Virus record (IMG/VR): IMGVR_UViG_3300028399_000015
Location: 1 to 40,623 of that record
Source of the DNA: a virus
Length of the DNA: 40,623 bases
Reading direction: 5' to 3' (one strand)
Below, one piece after another: positions 29,424 through 37,700 of the stretch. The first letter of the stretch is position 1; every line of letters begins with the position of its first letter. The position numbers and the translations under genes are program-made. The notes beneath the pieces were generated by a model. It worked only from the letters and a program-made list of their open reading frames with translations. It made no database searches and was not told the DNA's origin.

Positions 29424-31071
29424 CCCCCTCCCCACCCAATCCCCGCCCGACGGCCCCCGCGATGCCCCCATCCTCATCGTGGGCGAGGCCTTCGGCGCGG
29501 ACGAAGCCCTCCGCGGCAAGCCCTTCGTCGGCCCCGCGGGGCGCGAGTTAACCCGAATGCTCCACGATGCAGGCATCGCCCGCACGGACTGCCTCATCAC
29601 CAACTTGGTAAATGCCCGTCCCCCAGCGAACAACATCCGCATTTGGTTTGAGAAGTGGACCAAAGCCGAGCGGATTCCCGGCCCCATTGTCCAAGAGGGC
29701 CTTAGGCGCCTGCATGCGCTTATCCAGGAAGTAAAACCAAAGCTTATTATCGCCCTAGGCGAAACCGCCCTCTGGGCCCTCTCCGGCAGGACCGGCATCA
29801 TGGACTGGCGCGGGAGCCAGCTTTGGTACAAGGACTCCCAGGGCAACCCCATTGCCAAGCTCGTCCCCACCGTCCACCCTGCCGCGGTGCTCCGGCAGTG
29901 GTCCTGGCGCTTCCTCGCGGTCCATGATCTCAAGCGCGCACGTGCGTGGGCCTTCGAGGGCGCGCACCAGGAGAGGGAGTATCGCTTTCATATCCGCCCC
30001 ATATTCGAGGACGCCGTAGCGCTGCTATCCGAGCAGCTCCAGCGCGCAGACCGCGGCCCCATCCGCCTGTCCTTCGACGTGGAAACCCGCGCCAAGGATT
30101 TACAAATCACCTGCTTCGGCATTGGCATCAGCGCGCACGAAGCATTCTGCATCCCTATCACTTCAGTCCAGGACCCCGAGGGCTATTGGACCCAGCACCA
30201 GGAGGCCGAGCTAATCTGGCTCCTCACCCGCCTCTTCAGACATCCAAACATCCGCTGGGTTCTGCAAAACGCAGCCTACGATTTCCAGTGGACCGCACGC
30301 CTCTGGGGCACCATTCCGCGCAATCTCCACATGGACACCATGCTGGCCCATCATGTTGCCTGGAGCGGCTTACCAAAGTCCCTCGATTTCCTCTCCTCCC
30401 TCTACTGCGACTACCATTGCTTCTGGAAGCACGAGGGTGCGGACTTCCACAAATCCCTCAAGACCCCTTCGGATGAAGATACCTATTGGCGCTATAACTG
30501 CAAAGACTGCTGTACCACCTGGGAAGTTTCAGAGGTCCTGGAGCAGCTCATAGAGAAGGAGGGGCTCCAGCCCGCATTCCGGTTCCAGCATGAGCAATTC
30601 TGGCCGGTTCTCCGGATGATGCTCAGGGGCGTCCGCATTGATACCGCCTTGAAAGACTCCCTCCGTCTGGACCTCATGCACGCTATGGTCGAGCGGGAGC
30701 AGTGGATGCAGGACACCTTGGGCCAAGTCCTCAATCCCCGCTCACCTAAGCAAATGCAAAAGTTCTTCTACAAAGACCTTGGCCTACCCGTGCAGTACAA
30801 CCGCAAAAGTGGCCGGCCCACCTGCGACGCTAAGGCCCTTGCGAAGCTCGCGAAGCGGGAAATCCTCATCCGCCCGGTGGTGGAAGTAATCGAGCAATAC
30901 CGCTCCCTGGGTGTCTTCCTCTCCACCTTCATCAATGCGCGCCTGGACCATGACAAGCGAATGCGCTGCTCCTACAACATCGCGGGCACGGAGACCTTCC
31001 GCTACAGCTCCTCATCCGACGCCTTTGGCTACGGTACAAACTTGCAGAATCTGCCGAAAGGAGACGACTGA
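29401..31071 (+). CDS. UDG fused to family A DNA polymerase, N-terminal fragment
   Basis: A 556-residue protein. Residues ~22-190 are a uracil-DNA glycosylase of the family 4/5 type: VGEAFGADEALRGKPFVGPA and LVPTVHPAAVLRQ. Residues ~220-385 are the 3'-5' exonuclease: FDVET (Asp226, Glu228), LQNAAYDFQWT (Asp294), MDTMLAHH (Asp312) and YNCKDC (Tyr365, Asp369). Residues ~395-556 are the start of the polymerase domain and end in GTNLQNLPKGDD, just before where motif A should follow. The polymerase active site itself is in the next-but-one gene. The protein would excise uracil and proofread. Confidence 0.9.
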   Translation: MRQSKSSNPLPTQSPPDGPRDAPILIVGEAFGADEALRGKPFVGPAGRELTRMLHDAGIARTDCLITNLVNARPPANNIRIWFEKWTKAERIPGPIVQEGLRRLHALIQEVKPKLIIALGETALWALSGRTGIMDWRGSQLWYKDSQGNPIAKLVPTVHPAAVLRQWSWRFLAVHDLKRARAWAFEGAHQEREYRFHIRPIFEDAVALLSEQLQRADRGPIRLSFDVETRAKDLQITCFGIGISAHEAFCIPITSVQDPEGYWTQHQEAELIWLLTRLFRHPNIRWVLQNAAYDFQWTARLWGTIPRNLHMDTMLAHHVAWSGLPKSLDFLSSLYCDYHCFWKHEGADFHKSLKTPSDEDTYWRYNCKDCCTTWEVSEVLEQLIEKEGLQPAFRFQHEQFWPVLRMMLRGVRIDTALKDSLRLDLMHAMVEREQWMQDTLGQVLNPRSPKQMQKFFYKDLGLPVQYNRKSGRPTCDAKALAKLAKREILIRPVVEVIEQYRSLGVFLSTFINARLDHDKRMRCSYNIAGTETFRYSSSSDAFGYGTNLQNLPKGDD

Positions 31072-31072
31072 C

Positions 31073-31282
31073 ATGCAACTAGAAGAAAACTTTCCAGCAA
31101 TCGCAAGGGTGTGGAAACAGCTTGGACTTTCAGCCGGCACGCCTCTCTACGACGGCATCATTCGCGTGGCCAATTATACAGGCTACCCCATACCCATTAA
31201 GCGTACAGATTTAGTCGAACCCTCAATGACACATTTAGAGTATTGGCTTAGAGAAAACTACAAAAACCACGGGGAGCCCTAA
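31073..31282 (+). CDS. Small gene inserted between the polymerase halves
   Basis: A 69-residue protein (ARVWKQLGLSAGTPLYDG; HLEYWLRENYKNHGEP) with no homing-endonuclease motif (no HNH, LAGLIDADG or GIY-YIG). It has an RBS (GGAG) overlapping the end of the first polymerase fragment. It is AT-richer than the polymerase around it, which points to insertion. It could be a decayed homing gene or a linker subunit of the split enzyme. Function is unknown. Confidence 0.65.
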   Translation: MQLEENFPAIARVWKQLGLSAGTPLYDGIIRVANYTGYPIPIKRTDLVEPSMTHLEYWLRENYKNHGEP

Positions 31283-31283
31283 A

Positions 31284-32930
31284 ATGCCCAACGACTTGAC
31301 CCTTCCTAACGTCCGCAAGATGTTCATCCCGGACCCAGGGATGATTATTGGCGACTTCGACCTCGCGCAGGCGGATGCCCAGGTGGTTGCTTGGGAAGCT
31401 AACGATGAAGAGCTAAAGGCAATCTTCCGTGACCCTTCGGCAGATCTCCACGCCGAAAACGCAAAGACTATCTTTGGCAAGCTTACTGACAAATATCGAA
31501 AGCTCGCAAAGGCAGGCGTCCACGCTACGAATTACGGCAGCGGTGCGCGTACGCTCGCGAGCGCCCTGGGCATCACCGTCCACGAGGCAGAGCGGTTCCA
31601 GCGGCGCTGGTTCGAAGCCCACCCTGGAATCAAAGAGTGGCACCAGCGCACGCTGCACTCCCTTCAGACCAAGCGCATGGTCACGAATGCCTTCGGCTTC
31701 AGGCGGTACTATTTCGACAGAATCGAGGGCCTACTCCCTGAGGCCCTAGCGTGGGTGCCCCAGTGCGTTCCACTCGACCATGAGGTTTTAACAAGAAACG
31801 GATGGAAACAAATCGCAGAAGTTCGCGTGCAGGAGCAAATTGCTATATGGCAGGAGGGGTTAATACGCTTCGAAACACCGCAAAGATGGAATGTGGGGGA
31901 GACAAAAGAGCTTGTGAAATTGCACGGATGTGACTACCTTTGCACACCAAACCACCGCGTTCCCTATTACAATGCAGGGCGTTCTTCTCTACAAGTTGCA
32001 ACTGCAAACAGTCTCCCCACAGGAGCCCGAGTTCCTCGCTGCGGATTATACGAAGGGGAAGTTGCAGTTCCCAAAGAATGGATAACCTATTTTGTCGCAT
32101 TTCAGGCAGATGGCCGCTATGACGCAACCCGAGACGCTATCCAGTTTGAGTTTTCCAAAGGGAGAAAAATCGCGCGACTGCAAGAGGCTTTGGACGAGCT
32201 TGATATTCCCTACACTAAGTCCTTAGTTCGCCGGGGAGCTACACTTTTTTACATCCCAAAGGGGAAGCATGGGTTTCCGAATGCTGCCTTTTATAAAGTA
32301 TTTGGAGATTGGCTCCTTGCATTGGACGGAGACAGTCTCGACGCATTCTTAGAGGAGCTTGAATTCTGGGATGGCTGGAGATCCCCACAAGGGGAATTAT
32401 GGTACTCTTCCAAAGTTAAACAAAACTGCGAGTGGGTAGCAACGATAGCCGCACTGCGGGGGAAAAGGGCACGCTGGCTTTCGACAGATAACAGAGGTAA
32501 AAACCCGGTTTATCGCCTAACAATCGCCCCGAATAAAGGCAAGCGCAGTGCCGTGACCGCAGAGCGGATTGCTGTGTCGGAACCGGTCGTTGTAGCCTGT
32601 CCTACAGTCAGCAGCGGGTTTTTCTTACTTCGATACAACGGAGAGATTAGCGTAACGGGAAACTCCACGGTCGCCCTCGTGATTGACAAGGGCCTAGTGA
32701 ACATCTATAAGAACCTGCCCAAAGTCGAGCCCCTCCTCCAAGTCCACGACTCGCTTGTACTCCAGTGGGAGAAGCGCTACCACCCACACATCTTGCGCGA
32801 AATCAAGCGCGAAATGGAAATCGTGGTGCCTTATGAAGATCCCCTGGTCATCCCCGTCGGCGCAGCTATCTCCGACCGCTCCTGGGGCGCAGTGCGGGAT
32901 GTGGACTGGGATGGGAACTTCGTGGAATGA
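31284..32930 (+). CDS. Family A DNA polymerase, C-terminal fragment with intein
   Basis: A 548-residue precursor. Residues 1-160 and 461-548 form the catalytic palm/fingers: LPNVRKMFIPDPG, motif A as GDFDLAQADAQVVAWE, motif B as KAGVHATNYGSGART, and motif C as LQVHDSLVLQW (VHD, the DNA-binding Asp). Residues 161-460 are an intein inserted after PEALAWVPQ. After splicing, the product is about 248 residues and must pair with the fragment at 29401-31071. An RBS (GGGGAG) precedes ATG 31284. The ancestral polymerase was clearly continuous: NLQNLPK to LPNVRKMF is a normal family A sequence apart from the insert. Confidence 0.92.
   Translation: MPNDLTLPNVRKMFIPDPGMIIGDFDLAQADAQVVAWEANDEELKAIFRDPSADLHAENAKTIFGKLTDKYRKLAKAGVHATNYGSGARTLASALGITVHEAERFQRRWFEAHPGIKEWHQRTLHSLQTKRMVTNAFGFRRYYFDRIEGLLPEALAWVPQCVPLDHEVLTRNGWKQIAEVRVQEQIAIWQEGLIRFETPQRWNVGETKELVKLHGCDYLCTPNHRVPYYNAGRSSLQVATANSLPTGARVPRCGLYEGEVAVPKEWITYFVAFQADGRYDATRDAIQFEFSKGRKIARLQEALDELDIPYTKSLVRRGATLFYIPKGKHGFPNAAFYKVFGDWLLALDGDSLDAFLEELEFWDGWRSPQGELWYSSKVKQNCEWVATIAALRGKRARWLSTDNRGKNPVYRLTIAPNKGKRSAVTAERIAVSEPVVVACPTVSSGFFLLRYNGEISVTGNSTVALVIDKGLVNIYKNLPKVEPLLQVHDSLVLQWEKRYHPHILREIKREMEIVVPYEDPLVIPVGAAISDRSWGAVRDVDWDGNFVE
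31764..32663 (+). other. Intein in the polymerase, with LAGLIDADG-like insert
   Basis: The 300-residue intein begins with CVPLDHEVLTRNGWKQIAEV (block A) and has TPNHRVPYY (block B). It ends with PTVSSGFFLLRYNG, then EISVTGN, followed by Ser. The penultimate residue is Gly, not the usual His; the C-terminal Asn and +1 Ser are intact. The middle has FVAFQADGRYDA and LEFWDGWRS at LAGLIDADG-like positions, with the acidic residue kept. Composition is AT-richer than the exteins. It probably splices and may once have been, or still be, mobile. Confidence 0.88.
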
Positions 32931-32933
32931 GTT

Positions 32934-32960
32934 GGGCGGATAATTGCCAATAACCCGCCC
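32934..32960. promoter_or_regulatory. 27-bp palindromic element, copy 5
   Basis: GGGCGGATAATT, three bases, AATAACCCGCCC: 10 of 12 arm positions pair. It begins three bases after the polymerase stop and lies 22 bases before the next start. No TTGACA lies at the usual distance, so it is an operator without a promoter or a leader hairpin. Confidence 0.65.
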
Positions 32961-32981
32961 CCAAAACAAAGGAGCTTACCA

Positions 32982-33326
32982 ATGCCATATATCTACCTAG
33001 CCTCTCCTTACACCCACCAGGACCCTGCGGTCCAGCGCCAACGCTACCACGACGTAACACTCGTTGTAGCCAAGCTCGTAGGATCCGGCTATATCGTCTA
33101 TTCCCCCATAGCGCACTTCCATCCCATTTCCGAGCTGCACTCCCTCCCGGGGGATTATACCTTCTGGAGCAAAATCAACACCGCGATGCTGCGCGGGGCC
33201 CAGGCCCTCCACGTCCTCATGCTCGACGGCTGGAAGCACTCCCGCGGAGTGAAGGAAGAGATCCAGCTCGCCACTCGCCTAGAACTCCCCATCCGCTATT
33301 ACACCCAGGAGGAAGTCCCGGCATGA
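32982..33326 (+). CDS. DUF1937/nucleoside deoxyribosyltransferase-like protein
   Basis: A 114-residue protein with the family pattern YIYLASPYTHQDPAVQRQRY, GYIVYSPIAHFHPISE, and LHVLMLDGWKHSRGV, then EEIQLATRLELPIRYY. This belongs to the Rossmann-like nucleoside 2-deoxyribosyltransferase-related group (DUF1937 or DUF4406). It may act in nucleotide salvage or base modification; the catalytic residues are not proven. It starts behind GGAG, just after the operator-like element. Confidence 0.8.
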   Translation: MPYIYLASPYTHQDPAVQRQRYHDVTLVVAKLVGSGYIVYSPIAHFHPISELHSLPGDYTFWSKINTAMLRGAQALHVLMLDGWKHSRGVKEEIQLATRLELPIRYYTQEEVPA

Positions 33327-34546
33327 AGAGGCGGTTGGAGAACTGGCTCGCCACCTACATGGAATACACCCGGGCCAGCGAAGCCCCGGACAAGTTCCAC
33401 TTCTGGACCGGGATCTCCGTGGTAGCTGGCGCACTGCGCCGGAAGGTCTGGCTCGACATGGGCCACTTCCAGTGGACCCCTAATTTCTACATCGTCTTCG
33501 TCGCACCCCCTGGCATCGTCTCCAAGACCACCACTGCCAACATCGGCATGAACCTCCTCCGCGAGATCCCCGAAGTCGCCTTCGGCCCGGAGAGTGTGAC
33601 CTGGCAAAGCCTCGTGAACTCCCTGGCCAACAGCACCCAGACCTTCCCCTACCGCGACATGCTCTGGCCCATGTCCCCCATTACCATCGTCTCAGGGGAG
33701 TTCGGCACCTTCCTCGATCCCAGCGACAGGGAAATGGTAGACATCCTCGTATCCCTCTGGGACGGCCAGATCGGCACCTTCCACAAAGCCACCAAGACCC
33801 AGGGCAACGATGCTATTGAGAATCCCTGGATTAACATCCTCGCTTGCACCACCCCCGCTTGGATCGCGGGTAACTTCCCCGACTACCTAATCGGCGGCGG
33901 CTTCACCTCCCGCACCATCTTCGTCTACGCCGAACAAAAGCGCCAATACGTCGCCTACCCTGGCCTGCACATGGACCCGGAGGATGCCCAGCGCAAGGAG
34001 GATCTAATCCATGATCTGGAAATCATCGCCAGCGACCTCATCGGCGAGTATTCCCTTGCGCCCGACGCGCGCGCCTGGGGCGAGGAGTGGTATGAGAAGC
34101 TCTACACCGACCGCCCCTTGCACCTCGACAACGACCGCTTCGCCGGCTACCTCGCGCGGAAGCAGACCCACCTGCACAAGCTCGCCCTGGTCCTCACTGC
34201 GATGCAGTCTGATGAGCCAGTCATTACCAAGGCAGTCCTGCAGCACGCGGATGCTGTTCTCAAGGGCGTGGAGGCAGACATGCCCTTGGTCTTTGCCCAG
34301 ATCGGCCGAAATCCCCTCTCTATGGTAATGGATGAAATGGCCGCTTTCATCGACAGCATTGGGATTATCTCCTCCGAGCTGCTCTACCGGAAGTTCTATA
34401 CTCGCCTGGGCGCTCGCGATTACACCGAGGCCATTGAAGGGCTCATCCGCATGGGCCGGATAAAGCAAATCTCCCGCCCCACTGGAATCGAATACGCTTC
34501 CGCCGCCCAGCTCAAGAAAGCCCAGGAGCCCTCCGATGCCAGCTAA
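33323..34546 (+). CDS. Replicative helicase-like ATPase (DUF3987-type)
   Basis: A 407-residue protein. After FHFWTGISVVAGALRRKVWL comes an atypical Walker A, VAPPGIVSKTTTANIG (about 61-76), then TIVSGEFGTFLDPSD as a Walker B/sensor-like segment, and a helical C-terminus that ends in a winged-helix-like region. This arrangement fits phage DUF3987-type primase-helicase proteins, which act at replication forks. No primase motif is seen. It starts in an ATGA overlap with the preceding gene and belongs to the polymerase cluster. Confidence 0.65.
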   Translation: MKRRLENWLATYMEYTRASEAPDKFHFWTGISVVAGALRRKVWLDMGHFQWTPNFYIVFVAPPGIVSKTTTANIGMNLLREIPEVAFGPESVTWQSLVNSLANSTQTFPYRDMLWPMSPITIVSGEFGTFLDPSDREMVDILVSLWDGQIGTFHKATKTQGNDAIENPWINILACTTPAWIAGNFPDYLIGGGFTSRTIFVYAEQKRQYVAYPGLHMDPEDAQRKEDLIHDLEIIASDLIGEYSLAPDARAWGEEWYEKLYTDRPLHLDNDRFAGYLARKQTHLHKLALVLTAMQSDEPVITKAVLQHADAVLKGVEADMPLVFAQIGRNPLSMVMDEMAAFIDSIGIISSELLYRKFYTRLGARDYTEAIEGLIRMGRIKQISRPTGIEYASAAQLKKAQEPSDAS

Positions 34547-34772
34547 ACCCCGCCGCTCCCTGATGCGGATGCTCTGCTTAGCCGAGGGCGCTTGCTGTCC
34601 CTACGCCTACCTCATCGCCACGGGGGACTTGTCCTCCAAGCAAATAGCGGACCGCCTAGGGGTTGCGCCCAGGACAGTCCGCTATTGGAGAGAGCAGGTG
34701 CGGAAGGGGCGATGCACCTGCGAGGGAAATGGCAAGTGCTACCTTGGAAACGCTGGAGCAAAGTCCTCTTGA
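34536..34772 (+). CDS. Helix-turn-helix protein
   Basis: A 78-residue protein with a clear HTH: DLSSKQIADRLGVAPRTVRY followed by WREQVRKG. Four Cys (CLAEGACC and CTCEGNGKC) may bind metal. It starts at ATG 34536 with GGAG upstream, overlapping the helicase-like gene. Its last 34 bases lie over the end of the opposing late gene. It is the last early gene, so it may be the regulator of early or late transcription and a candidate ligand of the 27-bp operator, which is inference. Confidence 0.65.
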   Translation: MPAKPRRSLMRMLCLAEGACCPYAYLIATGDLSSKQIADRLGVAPRTVRYWREQVRKGRCTCEGNGKCYLGNAGAKSS

Positions 34773-37700
34773 ATTGCCCGTTCCCTGGGCGCGCGCACGC
34801 CGTAGTTTTCCTCCAGTGCCCGCTGGCGCAGCCGCCCGCGGAGGGCCTGGCGGATCGCACTGCCACTGATCCTCATGGGCCAGTAGGGCACGTAGTCATT
34901 GAACCTCCGAATGTCCTCCATCGCTGCCTCCCGGCCCTTGGTATCCCCACTTCGCACTGCCTCTGCCAGCCGCCATAGCTTCGCCCGCCGCAGGCTTTCG
35001 TAATACTGCACAGCCTCTTGGGTGGTGTAAAACTCTTCCTTCGCCCGCGTTTCCGCAGTGGCAGTAAAGCCCATTCCCTGCAGCACCGTGCGGATGATCG
35101 CCTCCGGCTTCCGCATGTCATACTCCACCAGCACCGCGCCATCTGGCAGGGTAATCCCCCCTTCCTCTGCTATCTTTACTGACTTAGCTATATTCCTCCC
35201 AAAGGCGGGCAGTGCCGAGCCCCACCGCCGAAGCAGGTCCGGGTCATCCGAGGCGGCGGCTTGTACGAGCCCCAGCGGTATCGTCCACACAGCGCCGGAG
35301 GTCTGCTCTGCCGCCGCGAATAGACGGGAGTCAAAGTCCCCTGTGCGCCCAAAGAGGGGCTCCACGAAGGGAATAACTCGGCCGAGGGACAGCGACCCGC
35401 TCAGATCCACCCCCATCACATCCCGCGAAACTCCGTGCATTACCAGATCTGGGTTCAGCCCCAGCTCCGCAATAAGCTTCCGTAGCTCCACTCGCAGGTT
35501 GAAATAGGGATCTCCCCGCCCCAGCCACTTCTTCCCCTTCCGTATGACAAAATCAATCAGATCCATCAGATCCTCTGCAAAGGGCAAACCAGACAGCCCA
35601 CCCACAAAGAGCCAGAGCAGCCACATCCGCGCGGCGCTCTTATCGTGCGTCATCTGGAAGATGGTCTTCTGCATGTACATCCAGAACACAAATATCGTAC
35701 TGGTCCTCCCCCGCATAAACCTGGGGCGATCCCAGTAGGCATACTCATACTGTGTATCCGCTACCGCCTCATACGCCTTCCTCACCGCCTTCGCCTGCGG
35801 CAGCCCCCGCTTCCGCGCCAGGTTATACGCAGCCAGCGCCACCAGCCGCCGGTTGAGCTTCTCCACCGTCTGGAACATCCACGCGGCTTTCCCCGCCAGA
35901 TCCCGCACGAACATCTGGCCCTTCCGATCTGAAACCATCAGGGTACTCAAGCTCGTACCTTCCCCAATGGCCGCCACCTCTGTCGCCATACTCTCATCAA
36001 TGATCCCCAGCCGCTTTAGCTCCTCCAGCATCGCCCGTTCACCCTCGGAGAGCTTGTGCGGAGAGCGAATCGTATACCAAACCCGCCCAGCTTGCCGCGC
36101 CAACTCCGCCACCGCCGCTGGCTCTCCATACCGCGCAGAGAGATACGGCAAGGCCACCATTGGCACTTGCGTCGCATTCACCAAGGCACTCTTGGGAACC
36201 AGGCCAAGGTGGAAGATGAACGCAAACGCGCGCAGGGAGGCCCACTCGTTCCCTGGATTCATGATATACTCCAGGTGATTCTCCATAAACTCTGCCACCT
36301 GGTCCACCTTCCGCGAGTCCCCGCCGTACCAGTTTAGCTTCTTCCCATACTCCCGTACTTCCTTAATCGCATCCAGCATATCCGCCTTCCAGCGCAGGCG
36401 CGCCATGTGGCCGGAGAAGCTCTGGAAGTATTGCGCAAAGGCCCGCATAGCATCCTGGGACCACCCCGGAGTAACCTTCCGTTCCTTCAGCCGTTTCAAA
36501 AAGCTATTCGCCGGGGACATTTCCAGGCGGAGCAACTTCAGCTGCTCTCGCTGCTGCGGCGTTAGCTCCAGCGATTTCTCAAAGAACGCTAGAAGCTGCC
36601 CGGGCATTTGCACCAGCGGTTGCATCTCTTCCAAGAGATACCCCTTCGATGCGATGAAGCCCTCCCGCGCGTTCATTTCTTCGTGGAACTTTGCAGCTTC
36701 ACTCTCCTTCTCGAACATTCTGACTTCAGCAATATCCCCGACCTTAACTTGCTTCCCTGTCACCTCATCATAGTACGGCGCTAGGGCCTTCACCACCACA
36801 ATATGCTGCCCAAAGCGCGCAAGGGGGAAATAGTTCTTCTTCCTCAGCTCATTAATCTCCTGCCGCACCTTCGCCAGCTGCTGCTCCTGCACCACCGGGT
36901 CATCCTTGTACTCCCGCCGGACTTCCTCCATCCGCACAGATTCCATCATGTCCAGCGCATCCACGAACATCTGCTCCACCCGCATCGCGAGGGCTTGCTG
37001 CTCCTGGTCCAGGTTCCACAGCTTAACCAGCTCAAAGTATTCCACATCCTGCGGGTAGAAGCGCTTGCCCTCCCGTTCGGATAGAACCGTGAGATCCAAC
37101 AGAAACCGCCCCAGGACATCCGCCCGCTCCGTGCCCAACTTCACCCAATCCCGCAGCACTTCATCCGCCTCCGTGAGCCAGCGCATCTTATCCACCCACC
37201 ACTTGCGCTCTACCGTCTCTACATACTTCTGCAGGCCCTTCAAGTGGGGGTTGATTTTCGCAAGCTGCGTGATGGTATATCCATACTTGGCCACCCGGTG
37301 GAAATTCGTCAGCTCATCCCGAACCTTCTTGGGCATCCCCTCCGGCAGGTCTGGGGTGGTGTCATCTGTAGGATCCACATACTCATCCACCCCAATTTCC
37401 GTCAGCGTCTTCGCTATCTCCGTCGCCACCTTGCGGACCTGCTCATCCTCCGCCTCCAGCCCCTCTAGTACCATCCGGCGCTTCTTGATCTCCTCATGCA
37501 CCTGCAAGAGCTCTTCATTAAGCGCCATGAGCTTTGTGAAGTCCCTAAAATCATAGTCCTCTCGCTGGGGGATCGAAGTGTACATGCGCCTCCACTTCCT
37601 ATAAATGGCCTTGGAGAACTTATCCGCCTCCGGCTGCAGCGAGCCATCTGCCCGCACGGTTTCTGCAAAGCGGTTTGCCAGCCATTCTGCGAAGCTGGTG

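Noticed and set aside
31069-31283. A self-splicing intron in the polymerase
   Set aside because: The interval is only ~215 bases, is filled by a gene with its own RBS, and both polymerase parts have their own start or stop codons. I see no group I or II core.
34700-34800. A terminator between the converging early and late units
   Set aside because: The two genes overlap by 34 bases, and I found no hairpin followed by T's on either strand.
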